A stretch of 64,000 nucleotides of DNA, taken from JAEUWI01 sp942492815 (lineage in GTDB: Bacteria; Hydrogenedentota; Hydrogenedentia; Hydrogenedentales; JAEUWI01). Location: NCBI GenBank assembly GCA_942492815.1, contig OW818658.1, positions 5,332,001 through 5,396,000 on the forward strand, written 5' to 3'. Positions within the stretch are counted from its first letter, which is position 1; each line of letters starts with the position of its first letter. A program made the position numbers and the translations under genes. The notes beneath the pieces were generated by a model, which was given only the letters and a program-made list of their open reading frames with translations, was not told where the DNA came from and did no database searches. This document shows positions 26,377 to 34,166 of the stretch, piece after piece.

Positions 26377-28485
26377 TCATATGTTCAGGAGGGCCATGCC
26401 CCAGGGCTCGAGTTTTGGGAGGGTGAATTTCACGTGGCCCTTTGGTGCCGTGGTGGCGCTGAGGGTGGTCGTTGTGCAGCGGTTGTCGTAGTGGGTCAGC
26501 GTTGGCTGTTGGCTCCGCACGATGATTTCGATGCTCTCGGCGGGATCGCCGTAGGCGTTCAGCAGGGCAATCGCGAATCGACCGGGGGCGGTCTCTCGCA
26601 CCCAGAGGTTGATGCGGTGGAAGGAGGCGATGTGGGCGGCGAGGCTGTCTTTCGACAACCATTGCATGACGGTTCTTATCTGGGTGGATTTGCTCAGGTT
26701 CTGCAATTGGTCCCAGGGGTAGTAGCCCGCGACGCAGATGCGGCCGCCGAGTTTGTTCTCGAAGATCCCCATGCAGCAGGGGGCGGTTTCGCTGTAGGTA
26801 TAGTCCACGACGCGGGAGAGGATTTCCGCGCTTGCCGCCGTGGGGCGCAGCAGGCTGGCGGGGGATTTGTAGAAGGACTGGCGGCCGTTGCGGCGGCGTC
26901 CGGCGAAGTCGCCGTTGAGGGCATGACCGGTCAACTCCTCGATACAGTCGATGTTCAAGACCTGATCCACAGCGAAGCCGGTGAGTTCGCCATAGCCCAG
27001 ATCGTTCAGGCGCGTGAGGGCGGGTCCGTCGATGTAGAGTCCGCCCGCGAGTGCGGCTTCGATCTGGCTGGCGCTGAGCGCAAGGACGCCATCGCCGGAG
27101 AGGGCGGTCACTGCGGCGTGGTCGGCCGCGTAGGCCGCGGGCAGGCCGGTGGTCCAGAGCTCGTTGCAGTGGTTGGGGGAACCGGGATCGCCGAGCCAGG
27201 GACCGTCGGGGTTGGATGCTGCGTAAGAGTCCTTCACCCAGCCGCTGTGCAGGCCCGTGGGCGCGACGCGGCCCTGGTGCGCAGCGAGAAGATCGAGGAA
27301 GGGGCGCGCTTCTTTCAGGCCCGCGACGAGGGGCGCATATTCGACCAGCGGCTCGTCGTACATGGAAAGCACGTTGAAGGCCGTGCCCGTGCAGCCTGCG
27401 GCGATGTAGGCGGCGGCCTCCATGGCAGTGGTGTGAATGCTCTTCTTCAGGCGCTGATAAGGGAAGCTCTCCACTTCGGACTGAATCACGCGGACGTGCT
27501 GGGGGAGCAGGGCCACCTGGCGTCCCATGGCGTGGGCCTTGTCGGGGAAGTCGTCGAGGCGATCTTCGCGATAGGCGCCGCCGCCGGGCCGCCACAGCAC
27601 GGGGGAATGGCTCGGGCCCGCGAGCACCTCGGCCCAGGTGTCGAATCCGTAGCCCTCGTAGAATCGGTCACCCGTCATGAAACCCAGGGGCATGCCCGGC
27701 GCGGCCCTGTGCACGGTGCCTTCGATGAGGGCAAAGAGGCGGCTGAGGGTGTCGCGATTGTGCTGCAGGAAGACGCGCCGAAGTTGGAGGCGCTCTTCCA
27801 GCGTACCGGCGCCGAGGGCTTCCCGAAGGCTGTCGCGGGTAAAGTCCGTGCCGACCTGCTTCGAGAATATTCCCACGCAGCGATCACAGAAACACGTGGC
27901 CCGGACCGGGGAATGGCCAAAAAGCCGGACGTCGTCGTCTATCCAGATGTAGTCCGGCTGTGTGGAAGCGAGGGCCTGGTAGACTTCGACGGCATAAGCG
28001 TGCAGCGCCGGATCATTGGGACAGATGGAGCCGAGGCACACGTTGCCGTTGGGATCGGTGGCCGGGGTAAAGTCGCCCTGGAGGGCATTGGCCTGGTTCT
28101 CTTCGTGGTGTCCGATGGTCGCGAGAATGTTCACGCCCGAGCGATAGCCCCGCGCGCGGGCCGACGCCATGCGCGCCTGAAGCACGGGCATGCGCGCCAG
28201 CATCACATCGAGCGGCAGGGGCGGGTGGGTCTCGGAGGTGAAGAGGGTGACCTCGTCGGTCACGCCGCGATGGGCATCGAAGAGATCGAGGAGTTCGTTG
28301 AAGCGTGCTTCGTTGGCCCAGATAGGCTGTCCGATTCGAAAACAAATGGAGGCTTTTTCGATGGCGTCCGGACTTGCGGCAGGTGATGCTGAAGCCGCCG
28401 GGGCCTTGGGCTGGGCGAGGAATGCGGCGGTGGGGAGGCTCGCGATACCGAGCTTCAGGACGGTTCTGCGCGTGGGTTGGGACAT
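26377..28485 (-). CDS. Tat-exported protein, putative glycoside-hydrolase-like
   Basis: A 702-residue protein with a clear twin-arginine signal (RRTVLKLGIASLPTAAFLA) followed by an Ala/Pro-rich linker. The body has features of a TIM-barrel sugar hydrolase: PDYIWIDDDVRLFGH, CFCDRCVGIFSKQ, MPLGFMTGDRFYEGYGF, and a C-terminal beta-sandwich-like part (GRFAIALLNAYGDP). I cannot assign a glycoside-hydrolase family or catalytic pair with certainty. ATG at 28485 has AGGAG upstream; the frame extending to 28608 only reads a dispersed repeat. Neighbours give no clue. An exported carbohydrate-active enzyme is an inference. Confidence 0.55.
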   Translation of the reverse strand: MSQPTRRTVLKLGIASLPTAAFLAQPKAPAASASPAASPDAIEKASICFRIGQPIWANEARFNELLDLFDAHRGVTDEVTLFTSETHPPLPLDVMLARMPVLQARMASARARGYRSGVNILATIGHHEENQANALQGDFTPATDPNGNVCLGSICPNDPALHAYAVEVYQALASTQPDYIWIDDDVRLFGHSPVRATCFCDRCVGIFSKQVGTDFTRDSLREALGAGTLEERLQLRRVFLQHNRDTLSRLFALIEGTVHRAAPGMPLGFMTGDRFYEGYGFDTWAEVLAGPSHSPVLWRPGGGAYREDRLDDFPDKAHAMGRQVALLPQHVRVIQSEVESFPYQRLKKSIHTTAMEAAAYIAAGCTGTAFNVLSMYDEPLVEYAPLVAGLKEARPFLDLLAAHQGRVAPTGLHSGWVKDSYAASNPDGPWLGDPGSPNHCNELWTTGLPAAYAADHAAVTALSGDGVLALSASQIEAALAGGLYIDGPALTRLNDLGYGELTGFAVDQVLNIDCIEELTGHALNGDFAGRRRNGRQSFYKSPASLLRPTAASAEILSRVVDYTYSETAPCCMGIFENKLGGRICVAGYYPWDQLQNLSKSTQIRTVMQWLSKDSLAAHIASFHRINLWVRETAPGRFAIALLNAYGDPAESIEIIVRSQQPTLTHYDNRCTTTTLSATTAPKGHVKFTLPKLEPWGMALLNI

Positions 28486-28842
28486 GGGTTCCTGCTCCTG
28501 TGTGGTGATTTCGCAGGGTAGCATCTTTGGGTTGGGGAATGCCATGGGAGAAGGATTGACCACGGAAGGGCACGGAACTTCACGGAACAAAACAGGGATG
28601 AGTTGCACGCAAAGGCGCGAAGGCGCAAAGAAAGTTGTGATGCGAGTTCAATTTGGTCTTGCCAGGATTGCGGGGGGAATCATAGGCGCGTGACGATTCC
28701 TTCCTTTTTTCTTCTTCGTGCGCTTCGTGGCCTTCGTGGTGAAACATTGGGTTGCAATGGGTGCGAATACTCAAAGCCGATGTCTCTTTGTTGTTATGAT
28801 GGAGCAAGATGATGCGGGGTTGAGCAGGTACGGGAGTTTCGC
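28486..28842. other. Gene-free stretch holding dispersed repeats
   Basis: This divergent gap between the Tat-exported gene and rmuC has no gene. Three short repeats lie in it, described in the repeat entry at 28558. The rmuC Shine-Dalgarno GGGAG is at its right end. Confidence 0.6.
28558..28745. repeat. Three short dispersed repeats in a row
   Basis: At 28558-28587 is GACCACGGAAGGGCACGGAA plus CTTCACGGAA, also present as a hairpin pair at 61491-61543. At 28606-28632 is CACGCAAAGGCGCGAAGGCG plus CAAAGAA, 23 of 27 bases identical to 63729-63755. Around 28719-28745 is a TTCGTG-rich string (CGCTTCGTGGCCTTCGTGGT). All are built from short internally repeated words. Confidence 0.65.
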
Positions 28843-30366
28843 ATGGAATTGTGGCAATTGTTTGCGGGAGTGGCGGGTGGTGCGCTGCTGGGTGGTGTCT
28901 TTGCGTGGGTGCTGGTGCGTGCCCAGTCGCAGGCGCGGGAAGCGGTGCTTTCGGGGCAGCAGGATCGGACGCAGGGCGCGGCGGAAGAACGCATCCGCCA
29001 GTTGGAAAAATATCTGGGGCAGTTGCAGCACAACGGGGAGCAGGGGCGGCGTTCGCTGGAACAGTATCAGGAGGCCTTGCAGACGGCCCGCGCGCGGCTC
29101 GCTGCGAGTCTGGAGCGCAATACGCGGGTGCCGGAGTTGGAGGCGCAACTGGCGAATGCCACGGCGGAGTACCGGATGCTGCGGGAGGAGAACTCGACCC
29201 ACAAGTCGCGCATCTCCGAGTTATGCACCTTGCTCGACGATGAGCGGCGCGCGGCGGATGAGAAGTTCGCCATGCTGGAAGAGGCAAAGGCCCATTTCCG
29301 CGATGCGTTTTCGTCGCTCTCGGCGGAGGCGCTGAAGACGAACAACCAGTCTTTCCTCCAACTGGCGCGAGAGAATCTGGCGCAATTTCAGGAGAAGGCT
29401 CAGGGCGATCTGACCACGCGGCAGAATGCCATCGGCGATCTGGTAAAGCCGCTGAAGGAGTCGCTGGAACAGGTCAACGCGCGGATCAATGCGGTGGAAA
29501 AAGATCGCGCCTCGGCCTACGCGCAGTTGACCGAGCAGGTAAAGGTATTGGCGGCGGGCCACGGTCAGTTGCAGGCGGAGACGGCCAATCTGGTGAAGGC
29601 CCTGCGCGCGCCGCAGTCACGGGGCCGCTGGGGCGAGATCCAGCTCAAGCGCGTCGTGGAGATGGCGGGCATGGTGGCCTATTGCGATTATGTGGAGCAG
29701 GAAAGCCACGGTACGGAGCAGGGGCGGCAACGCCCGGACATGGTGATCAAGCTGCCGAACAACAAGCGGATCGTGGTGGACGCGAAGGTGCCGCTGAAGG
29801 CGTATCTGGATGGCCTGGAGATGGCCGACGAGGCGGGGCGCGCTTTCTGCCTGAAGGAACATGCGCGCCATGTGGCGGTGCATGTGCAGCAGCTCGGCGC
29901 GAAGGCCTACTGGAGCCAGTTTGAGCAGTCGCCGGAGTTTGTGGTGCTCTTTTTGCCCGGCGAACATTTCTTTGGCGCGGCGCTGGAGCAGCAGCCGGAT
30001 CTGATCGAGCGGGGCGTGTCGCAGAAGGTGATCATCGCGACGCCGACGACGCTGATCGCGTTGTTGCAGGCGGTGGCCTTCGGCTGGCGTCAGGAACAGC
30101 TCGCGGAGAATGCCCAGGCCATCAGCGAACTGGGCCAGCAGCTTTACGAGCGCCTGCGCACGCTGACGGAGCACTTTGAAGAATTGCGCAAGGGCCTGGA
30201 TCGGGCGAACGGAGCGTACAACAAGGCCGTGGGCACGCTGGAAAGCCGGGTGCTCGTGAGCGCGCGAAAGTTCAAGGATCTTGGCGCTGCGAAGGGCGGG
30301 GATATTCCGGAGCTGGAGGGCGTGGAGCAGGGGCCGAGGCGGCTGGTGGATGAATCGAGGGACTGA
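28843..30366 (+). CDS. rmuC: DNA recombination protein RmuC
   Basis: A 507-residue protein of the RmuC family, a predicted PD-(D/E)xK-type nuclease that limits recombination between inverted repeats in E. coli. The N-terminus is one membrane helix (LFAGVAGGALLGGVFAWVLV), followed by a coiled coil of about 150 residues rich in Gln, Glu and Arg. The conserved nuclease core contains GRWGEIQLKRVVEMAGM, RPDMVIKLPNNKRIVVDAKV (catalytic D and DAK) and VVLFLPGEHFF. GGGAG before the ATG supports the start. Its stop lies in the arm of a palindromic repeat. Single gene. Confidence 0.95.
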   Translation: MELWQLFAGVAGGALLGGVFAWVLVRAQSQAREAVLSGQQDRTQGAAEERIRQLEKYLGQLQHNGEQGRRSLEQYQEALQTARARLAASLERNTRVPELEAQLANATAEYRMLREENSTHKSRISELCTLLDDERRAADEKFAMLEEAKAHFRDAFSSLSAEALKTNNQSFLQLARENLAQFQEKAQGDLTTRQNAIGDLVKPLKESLEQVNARINAVEKDRASAYAQLTEQVKVLAAGHGQLQAETANLVKALRAPQSRGRWGEIQLKRVVEMAGMVAYCDYVEQESHGTEQGRQRPDMVIKLPNNKRIVVDAKVPLKAYLDGLEMADEAGRAFCLKEHARHVAVHVQQLGAKAYWSQFEQSPEFVVLFLPGEHFFGAALEQQPDLIERGVSQKVIIATPTTLIALLQAVAFGWRQEQLAENAQAISELGQQLYERLRTLTEHFEELRKGLDRANGAYNKAVGTLESRVLVSARKFKDLGAAKGGDIPELEGVEQGPRRLVDESRD

Positions 30367-30656
30367 CGCACCCACGGTCAAGCTGAAGATCTTCGTTGGC
30401 CACAATCAATCTATCACTCGAATGCGTAAAGTGATGTCGCAGGGTGTGGCTGTCCCGTTGTCTGGGGAGGTGACTACGATACCTATCGCCACGAAAGCAG
30501 ACGACGTGTTGCCTGTTGGAGTTTCGTTGGCGGAACCCGTTCGACTTCGTGATCGACGGGACAGCCACACCCGATTGCGTCACATCGTCAATGCAGGGCA
30601 ACCGTCAACTTGGGGGGTTGCATCCCATTCCATGGGGCACGGTGGGTGCGTCAGTC
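30361..30656. repeat. Nested inverted repeats between convergent genes
   Basis: Outer arms GACTGACGCACCCAC at 30361-30375 and 30642-30656 are perfect complements. Inner arms GGGTGTGGCTGTCCCGT at 30442-30458 and 30556-30572 are perfect too. The outer left arm contains the rmuC stop codon and the outer right arm ends nine bases before the thiH stop. The 296-base element fills the whole gap and contains no gene. Confidence 0.75.
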
Positions 30657-30665
30657 CCTTCGACT

Positions 30666-31790
30666 TCAGGCGTGATCGAAGGCGCGGTCGAAGTCTTTCC
30701 AGACGGGATCGTAGCCGGCTGTGCGAATGACTTCGATCACTTCCGCTGGGGGGCGGGTGTCTTCGATCTCGAATTGTTCCAGCACTTCGACGCCTCGGGT
30801 GGCGTAGCCGCCGGGACGGGTGCTGGATCCGGCGCTCATGTGGGTGACGCCGAGGGGGATGAGTTTGTCGCGGAAGGACGGCGCTTCGCGGGTGGAGAGG
30901 TTGAAGCCGACTTCGGGCAGGAAGAGGCGCATGGCGAGCATGCCCTGAACCAGATCGGCGTCGCTGACGAAATCGCGCACCTGGAAGCGCTCGGGCATGT
31001 GGAGGATGCGGGGAAAGGAGAGGGAAAGGGCCGACTGCCAGCATTGCTTTTGCAGGTGCCGGGCGTGGAGGCCGACCCAGAGCAGTTCTTCCTGCCACTG
31101 GTAGAGCCCGAGGAGCGCGCCGATGCTGAGCTTGCGCACACCCGCGTTGCCCGCGCGCTCGGTGGCGTCGAGGCGATAATCGTAGATCGATTTCTGCCCT
31201 TCGAGGTGGACTTGATCATAGGTGGGCCGGTGGTAGGTCTCCATGTAGAGCGTGACGCCCTCCAGGCCGGCCTCGACGAAGCGCTGGTAGTCCGGCTCGT
31301 CCACGGCGTAGATCTCCACGGAGACACCGCTGAAATATTCGCGGGCGATAGCGATGGATTCGGCGATGTACTCCACATCGACCGCTTTGGGCGCTTCGCC
31401 GGTGAGGATAAGAATGTTCTCATAGCCCATGGCGGCGAGTGCGGCGCATTCCTGGTGAATCTCGGCCGGTTTCAGCGTGACGCGTTTTTCTTTGTTGCCC
31501 GAGCGCACGGAGAAGCCGCAATAGACGCAGTCGGCCGCGCAGAGGTTGGAAATGTAGATCGGCGCGTAGAGCGAGATGGTGCGGCCGAAGTGCCAGCGCG
31601 TGAGGCGGTTCGCCTTGCGGGCCATGGGCTCCAGGAAGTTCCGGGCCGCCGGGGACAGCAGGGCGGCGAGGTCGGCGATATCCAGGTCGTCTTTGACGAG
31701 GGCGCGCTCGACGTCGGCGGAGGTGGCGTCCTGATAGAGGGGCTTGAGGCGTTCGGCGGGCCATTGTTCGATAGTGGGCTTGAAACTCAT
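30666..31790 (-). CDS. thiH: 2-iminoacetate synthase ThiH (radical SAM)
   Basis: This 374-residue radical SAM enzyme cleaves tyrosine to dehydroglycine (2-iminoacetate) and p-cresol for the thiazole half of thiamine. The iron-sulfur motif is C84-AAD-C88-VY-C91, in the required CX3CX2C form, followed by GFSVRSGNKEKR. Other ThiH landmarks are LTGEAPK, GLEGVTLYMETYH and the C-terminal SAGSSTRPGGY. Length is normal. It stands alone, away from thiG/thiS/thiF, which are not in the window. No TPP riboswitch is seen upstream. Confidence 0.95.
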   Translation of the reverse strand: MSFKPTIEQWPAERLKPLYQDATSADVERALVKDDLDIADLAALLSPAARNFLEPMARKANRLTRWHFGRTISLYAPIYISNLCAADCVYCGFSVRSGNKEKRVTLKPAEIHQECAALAAMGYENILILTGEAPKAVDVEYIAESIAIAREYFSGVSVEIYAVDEPDYQRFVEAGLEGVTLYMETYHRPTYDQVHLEGQKSIYDYRLDATERAGNAGVRKLSIGALLGLYQWQEELLWVGLHARHLQKQCWQSALSLSFPRILHMPERFQVRDFVSDADLVQGMLAMRLFLPEVGFNLSTREAPSFRDKLIPLGVTHMSAGSSTRPGGYATRGVEVLEQFEIEDTRPPAEVIEVIRTAGYDPVWKDFDRAFDHA

Positions 31791-32001
31791 GGGAGGGGTA
31801 CTTTCGATGGAAGCGGGGTGTGGGGAGTGGCCCGCGTACTGCGGGGGGTATTTTAGCCGCTAGGGGGCGGGGTTGTCCATGGGATGAGTTTAGAATGGTG
31901 AATTGAGAATAGTGAATTGTAGATCGAAAGGTGCCCGTTGGCTACTGTCTCCCTCCGCATTCTGCTAGAATCGCGACAGTGAACAGAAAAGGATGGTCAG
32001 C

Positions 32002-34095
32002 ATGATTCGATATCTACTCGCGGGGCTGCTGTGTGTGGGGATGGCCTGTACGGCCCATGCCCAGAAGGGGAAACGCGCCGCGGCCCCCGGAATACTGGAG
32101 TCCACCCCGGCGCCGGCTGCGGAAACGCCCGCGGCGGAGGCGGCGCCCGGCATCGTGGACAGCGTTCCCGAGCTGGAAGCCGCGCCTGCGGTACCGGATA
32201 TCGCGCAGCAGGCGGATCCGCTGGGCCATGCGCTTGCGAACATGACGCTCCAGGAAAAGGTGGCCCAATTGATGGTGGTGACCATGTCGGGCGCCCATAC
32301 GCCGAATCCGGGGGACTTGGCCTACCTGAAGGCCTACACGCCCGGTGCGGCGATCATTCCGAAGGTACTGAAGCCGGCCTTCGCGGCGGTTTACGTGGCC
32401 AAGTTGCGGGGCGTGCAGCAGATATCCGGCGTGCCGCTCTGGGTCGGCACCAATCTCTACCGCTTGACCCGTGTGGAGCGGGACGAGTTGAGCGAATTCA
32501 TCCAGCTTCCGTCTCCCCTTTCGCTTGCTGCGGCGAACGATCCCGCGACCACAACCGCGCTGGCGGAGCTGATGGCGGACCACCTTTCCGCCATGGGATT
32601 CAATCTGCACCTGGGACCCTCGCTGGAACTCGCCCCGACGCTTTCCACGGCGGAGGGCACGGTGTACAGCCTGGGCAGCGATGTGGGCTTTATCGCGGAC
32701 ACCTATGATATTTTTCGGGGCGTCTTTGACCAGTATGGAATCGTGACGGTGCCACTGGGATTCCCGGGGGGCGGGACGAACCGCCCAAAGAAGTCTTCGG
32801 CGGTGCTCTTGACGCCTTCCACGATTTTGAAAGACACGGACCTGGCGCCCTTTATCCGGGCGATAGAGGCCAAGGCCCCGATGATTCACGTGGGCAATAC
32901 GCTGGTCCCCACGCTGGATCCGGCCAGCCCGCCGGCCTGCGTTTCCGAGGCGGTGCTGAGCGGATTGCTGCGCAAGGAACTGGGCTACGAGGGCATCATC
33001 ATGGCGGGCCCCATGGATTCCCAGGACGTGGCGGGGATCCTCGATCCGGCGGAGGCGGCCATTCGAGCGCTGGAGAACGGCGCGGACATGATCTACTGGA
33101 ACGGCGCGGGCAACACGGAAATGCGCGCAGTGGATAACATCGTGCTGGCGGTCAACGAAAAGCGTCTGGATGAATCCCGGATTGACGCGGCGCTGAAGCG
33201 GGTGCTGGAATACAAATTTGGGAGTCTGCTCGCGCAGGTGGCGGGCAGCGAGCGAAAGTCGGCGGGGCTGGACAAGCAGAAGCAACTGGCGAAGCGGGTT
33301 CAGGCGATCGAAAACCAGGCGATCACGGTCGTCCAGAACCGGGGGGGCATCCTGCCGTTGAGCAAGAACGCGTCCATGCCCGTGGGGGTGACGGGCACGG
33401 TGGGGGTGGAGATTCTGACCCACGGCCTCGAAGAGCACTTCAAGCCCATCTCGCAGCAGCTCATTACGACGGCGCGGCACATTGGCGAGATTGGAGATTT
33501 CGAGATTGAGCGGATCACCAGCCACATCCGGGGTATCCGCACGGTGGTGTGCATCTTCACCGATACGGACCGGCCGGAAGGGCAGGTGCGGCTGGTGCGC
33601 GCCCTGCAGGAGAAAGGCGCGAAGGTGGTTGTGGTGTTGTTGGGCTATCCGAGCAACCTGCCCCACCTGGCCGAGGCGGAGGCCGTGGTGCTGGCCTATT
33701 GCGACCCCACCAAGTACGAAGAAACCATCGCGGCCATGGGCAATATCCTTGCCGGGGTAGCACCCATCGGCTTTCGTGATGTGGGCCGCGATATCAGCGT
33801 CAAGTCCGGAGAAGCCCGCACCTTCAACGTGCACGATCTCATCCTCAGCCCGGCCGGCCGGTTACCGGTAACCCTGTCGGAGCGCTTCCCGGTCGGCACT
33901 TCCGCGCCCTACAACACGCAGGAACTACTGAAAAAAGTGCAGTGGGACTTCGGCGACGGCACGAAATCGAAAGATGCGCGGGTCGAACACACCTACACGA
34001 AACCGGGGCGGCACGCCGTCTCCCTGGCGCTCACCACGAAGGCGGGCGAGTCGGCGAACTACAGCTTCCACGTGGTGGTGGACGCGGTACAATAG
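32002..34095 (+). CDS. Exported GH3-like protein with PKD domain, catalytic residues missing
   Basis: A 697-residue exported protein built like a family 3 glycoside hydrolase (NagZ/BglX type). After the signal peptide and a Pro/Ala-rich linker it has the barrel opening MTLQEKVAQLMVV, the GFNLHLGPSLELAP segment, a second alpha/beta domain (VVVVLLGYPSNLPHL), and a C-terminal PKD domain (WDFGDGTKSKDARVEHTYTKPG). Two signatures are altered. Where NagZ-type enzymes have KHFPGHG this protein has LGFPGGG (residues 252-258). Where the nucleophile Asp is expected in a SDD/TDD motif it has AGPMD (335-339). It is probably a non-catalytic glycan-binding protein. The ATG at 32002 is preferred by spacing from AAAAGGA. 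Confidence 0.78.
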   Translation: MIRYLLAGLLCVGMACTAHAQKGKRAAAPGILESTPAPAAETPAAEAAPGIVDSVPELEAAPAVPDIAQQADPLGHALANMTLQEKVAQLMVVTMSGAHTPNPGDLAYLKAYTPGAAIIPKVLKPAFAAVYVAKLRGVQQISGVPLWVGTNLYRLTRVERDELSEFIQLPSPLSLAAANDPATTTALAELMADHLSAMGFNLHLGPSLELAPTLSTAEGTVYSLGSDVGFIADTYDIFRGVFDQYGIVTVPLGFPGGGTNRPKKSSAVLLTPSTILKDTDLAPFIRAIEAKAPMIHVGNTLVPTLDPASPPACVSEAVLSGLLRKELGYEGIIMAGPMDSQDVAGILDPAEAAIRALENGADMIYWNGAGNTEMRAVDNIVLAVNEKRLDESRIDAALKRVLEYKFGSLLAQVAGSERKSAGLDKQKQLAKRVQAIENQAITVVQNRGGILPLSKNASMPVGVTGTVGVEILTHGLEEHFKPISQQLITTARHIGEIGDFEIERITSHIRGIRTVVCIFTDTDRPEGQVRLVRALQEKGAKVVVVLLGYPSNLPHLAEAEAVVLAYCDPTKYEETIAAMGNILAGVAPIGFRDVGRDISVKSGEARTFNVHDLILSPAGRLPVTLSERFPVGTSAPYNTQELLKKVQWDFGDGTKSKDARVEHTYTKPGRHAVSLALTTKAGESANYSFHVVVDAVQ

Positions 34096-34166
34096 AAGCA
34101 CGATTGGGATCGCTGTTGGCGCGGGGATCGTGGCGTGGTGGATGAACCGAAAGACCTTTTCCTGTG

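Noticed and set aside
31791..31992. TPP riboswitch upstream of thiH
   Set aside because: Looked for the conserved thi-box words on the minus strand and found none.
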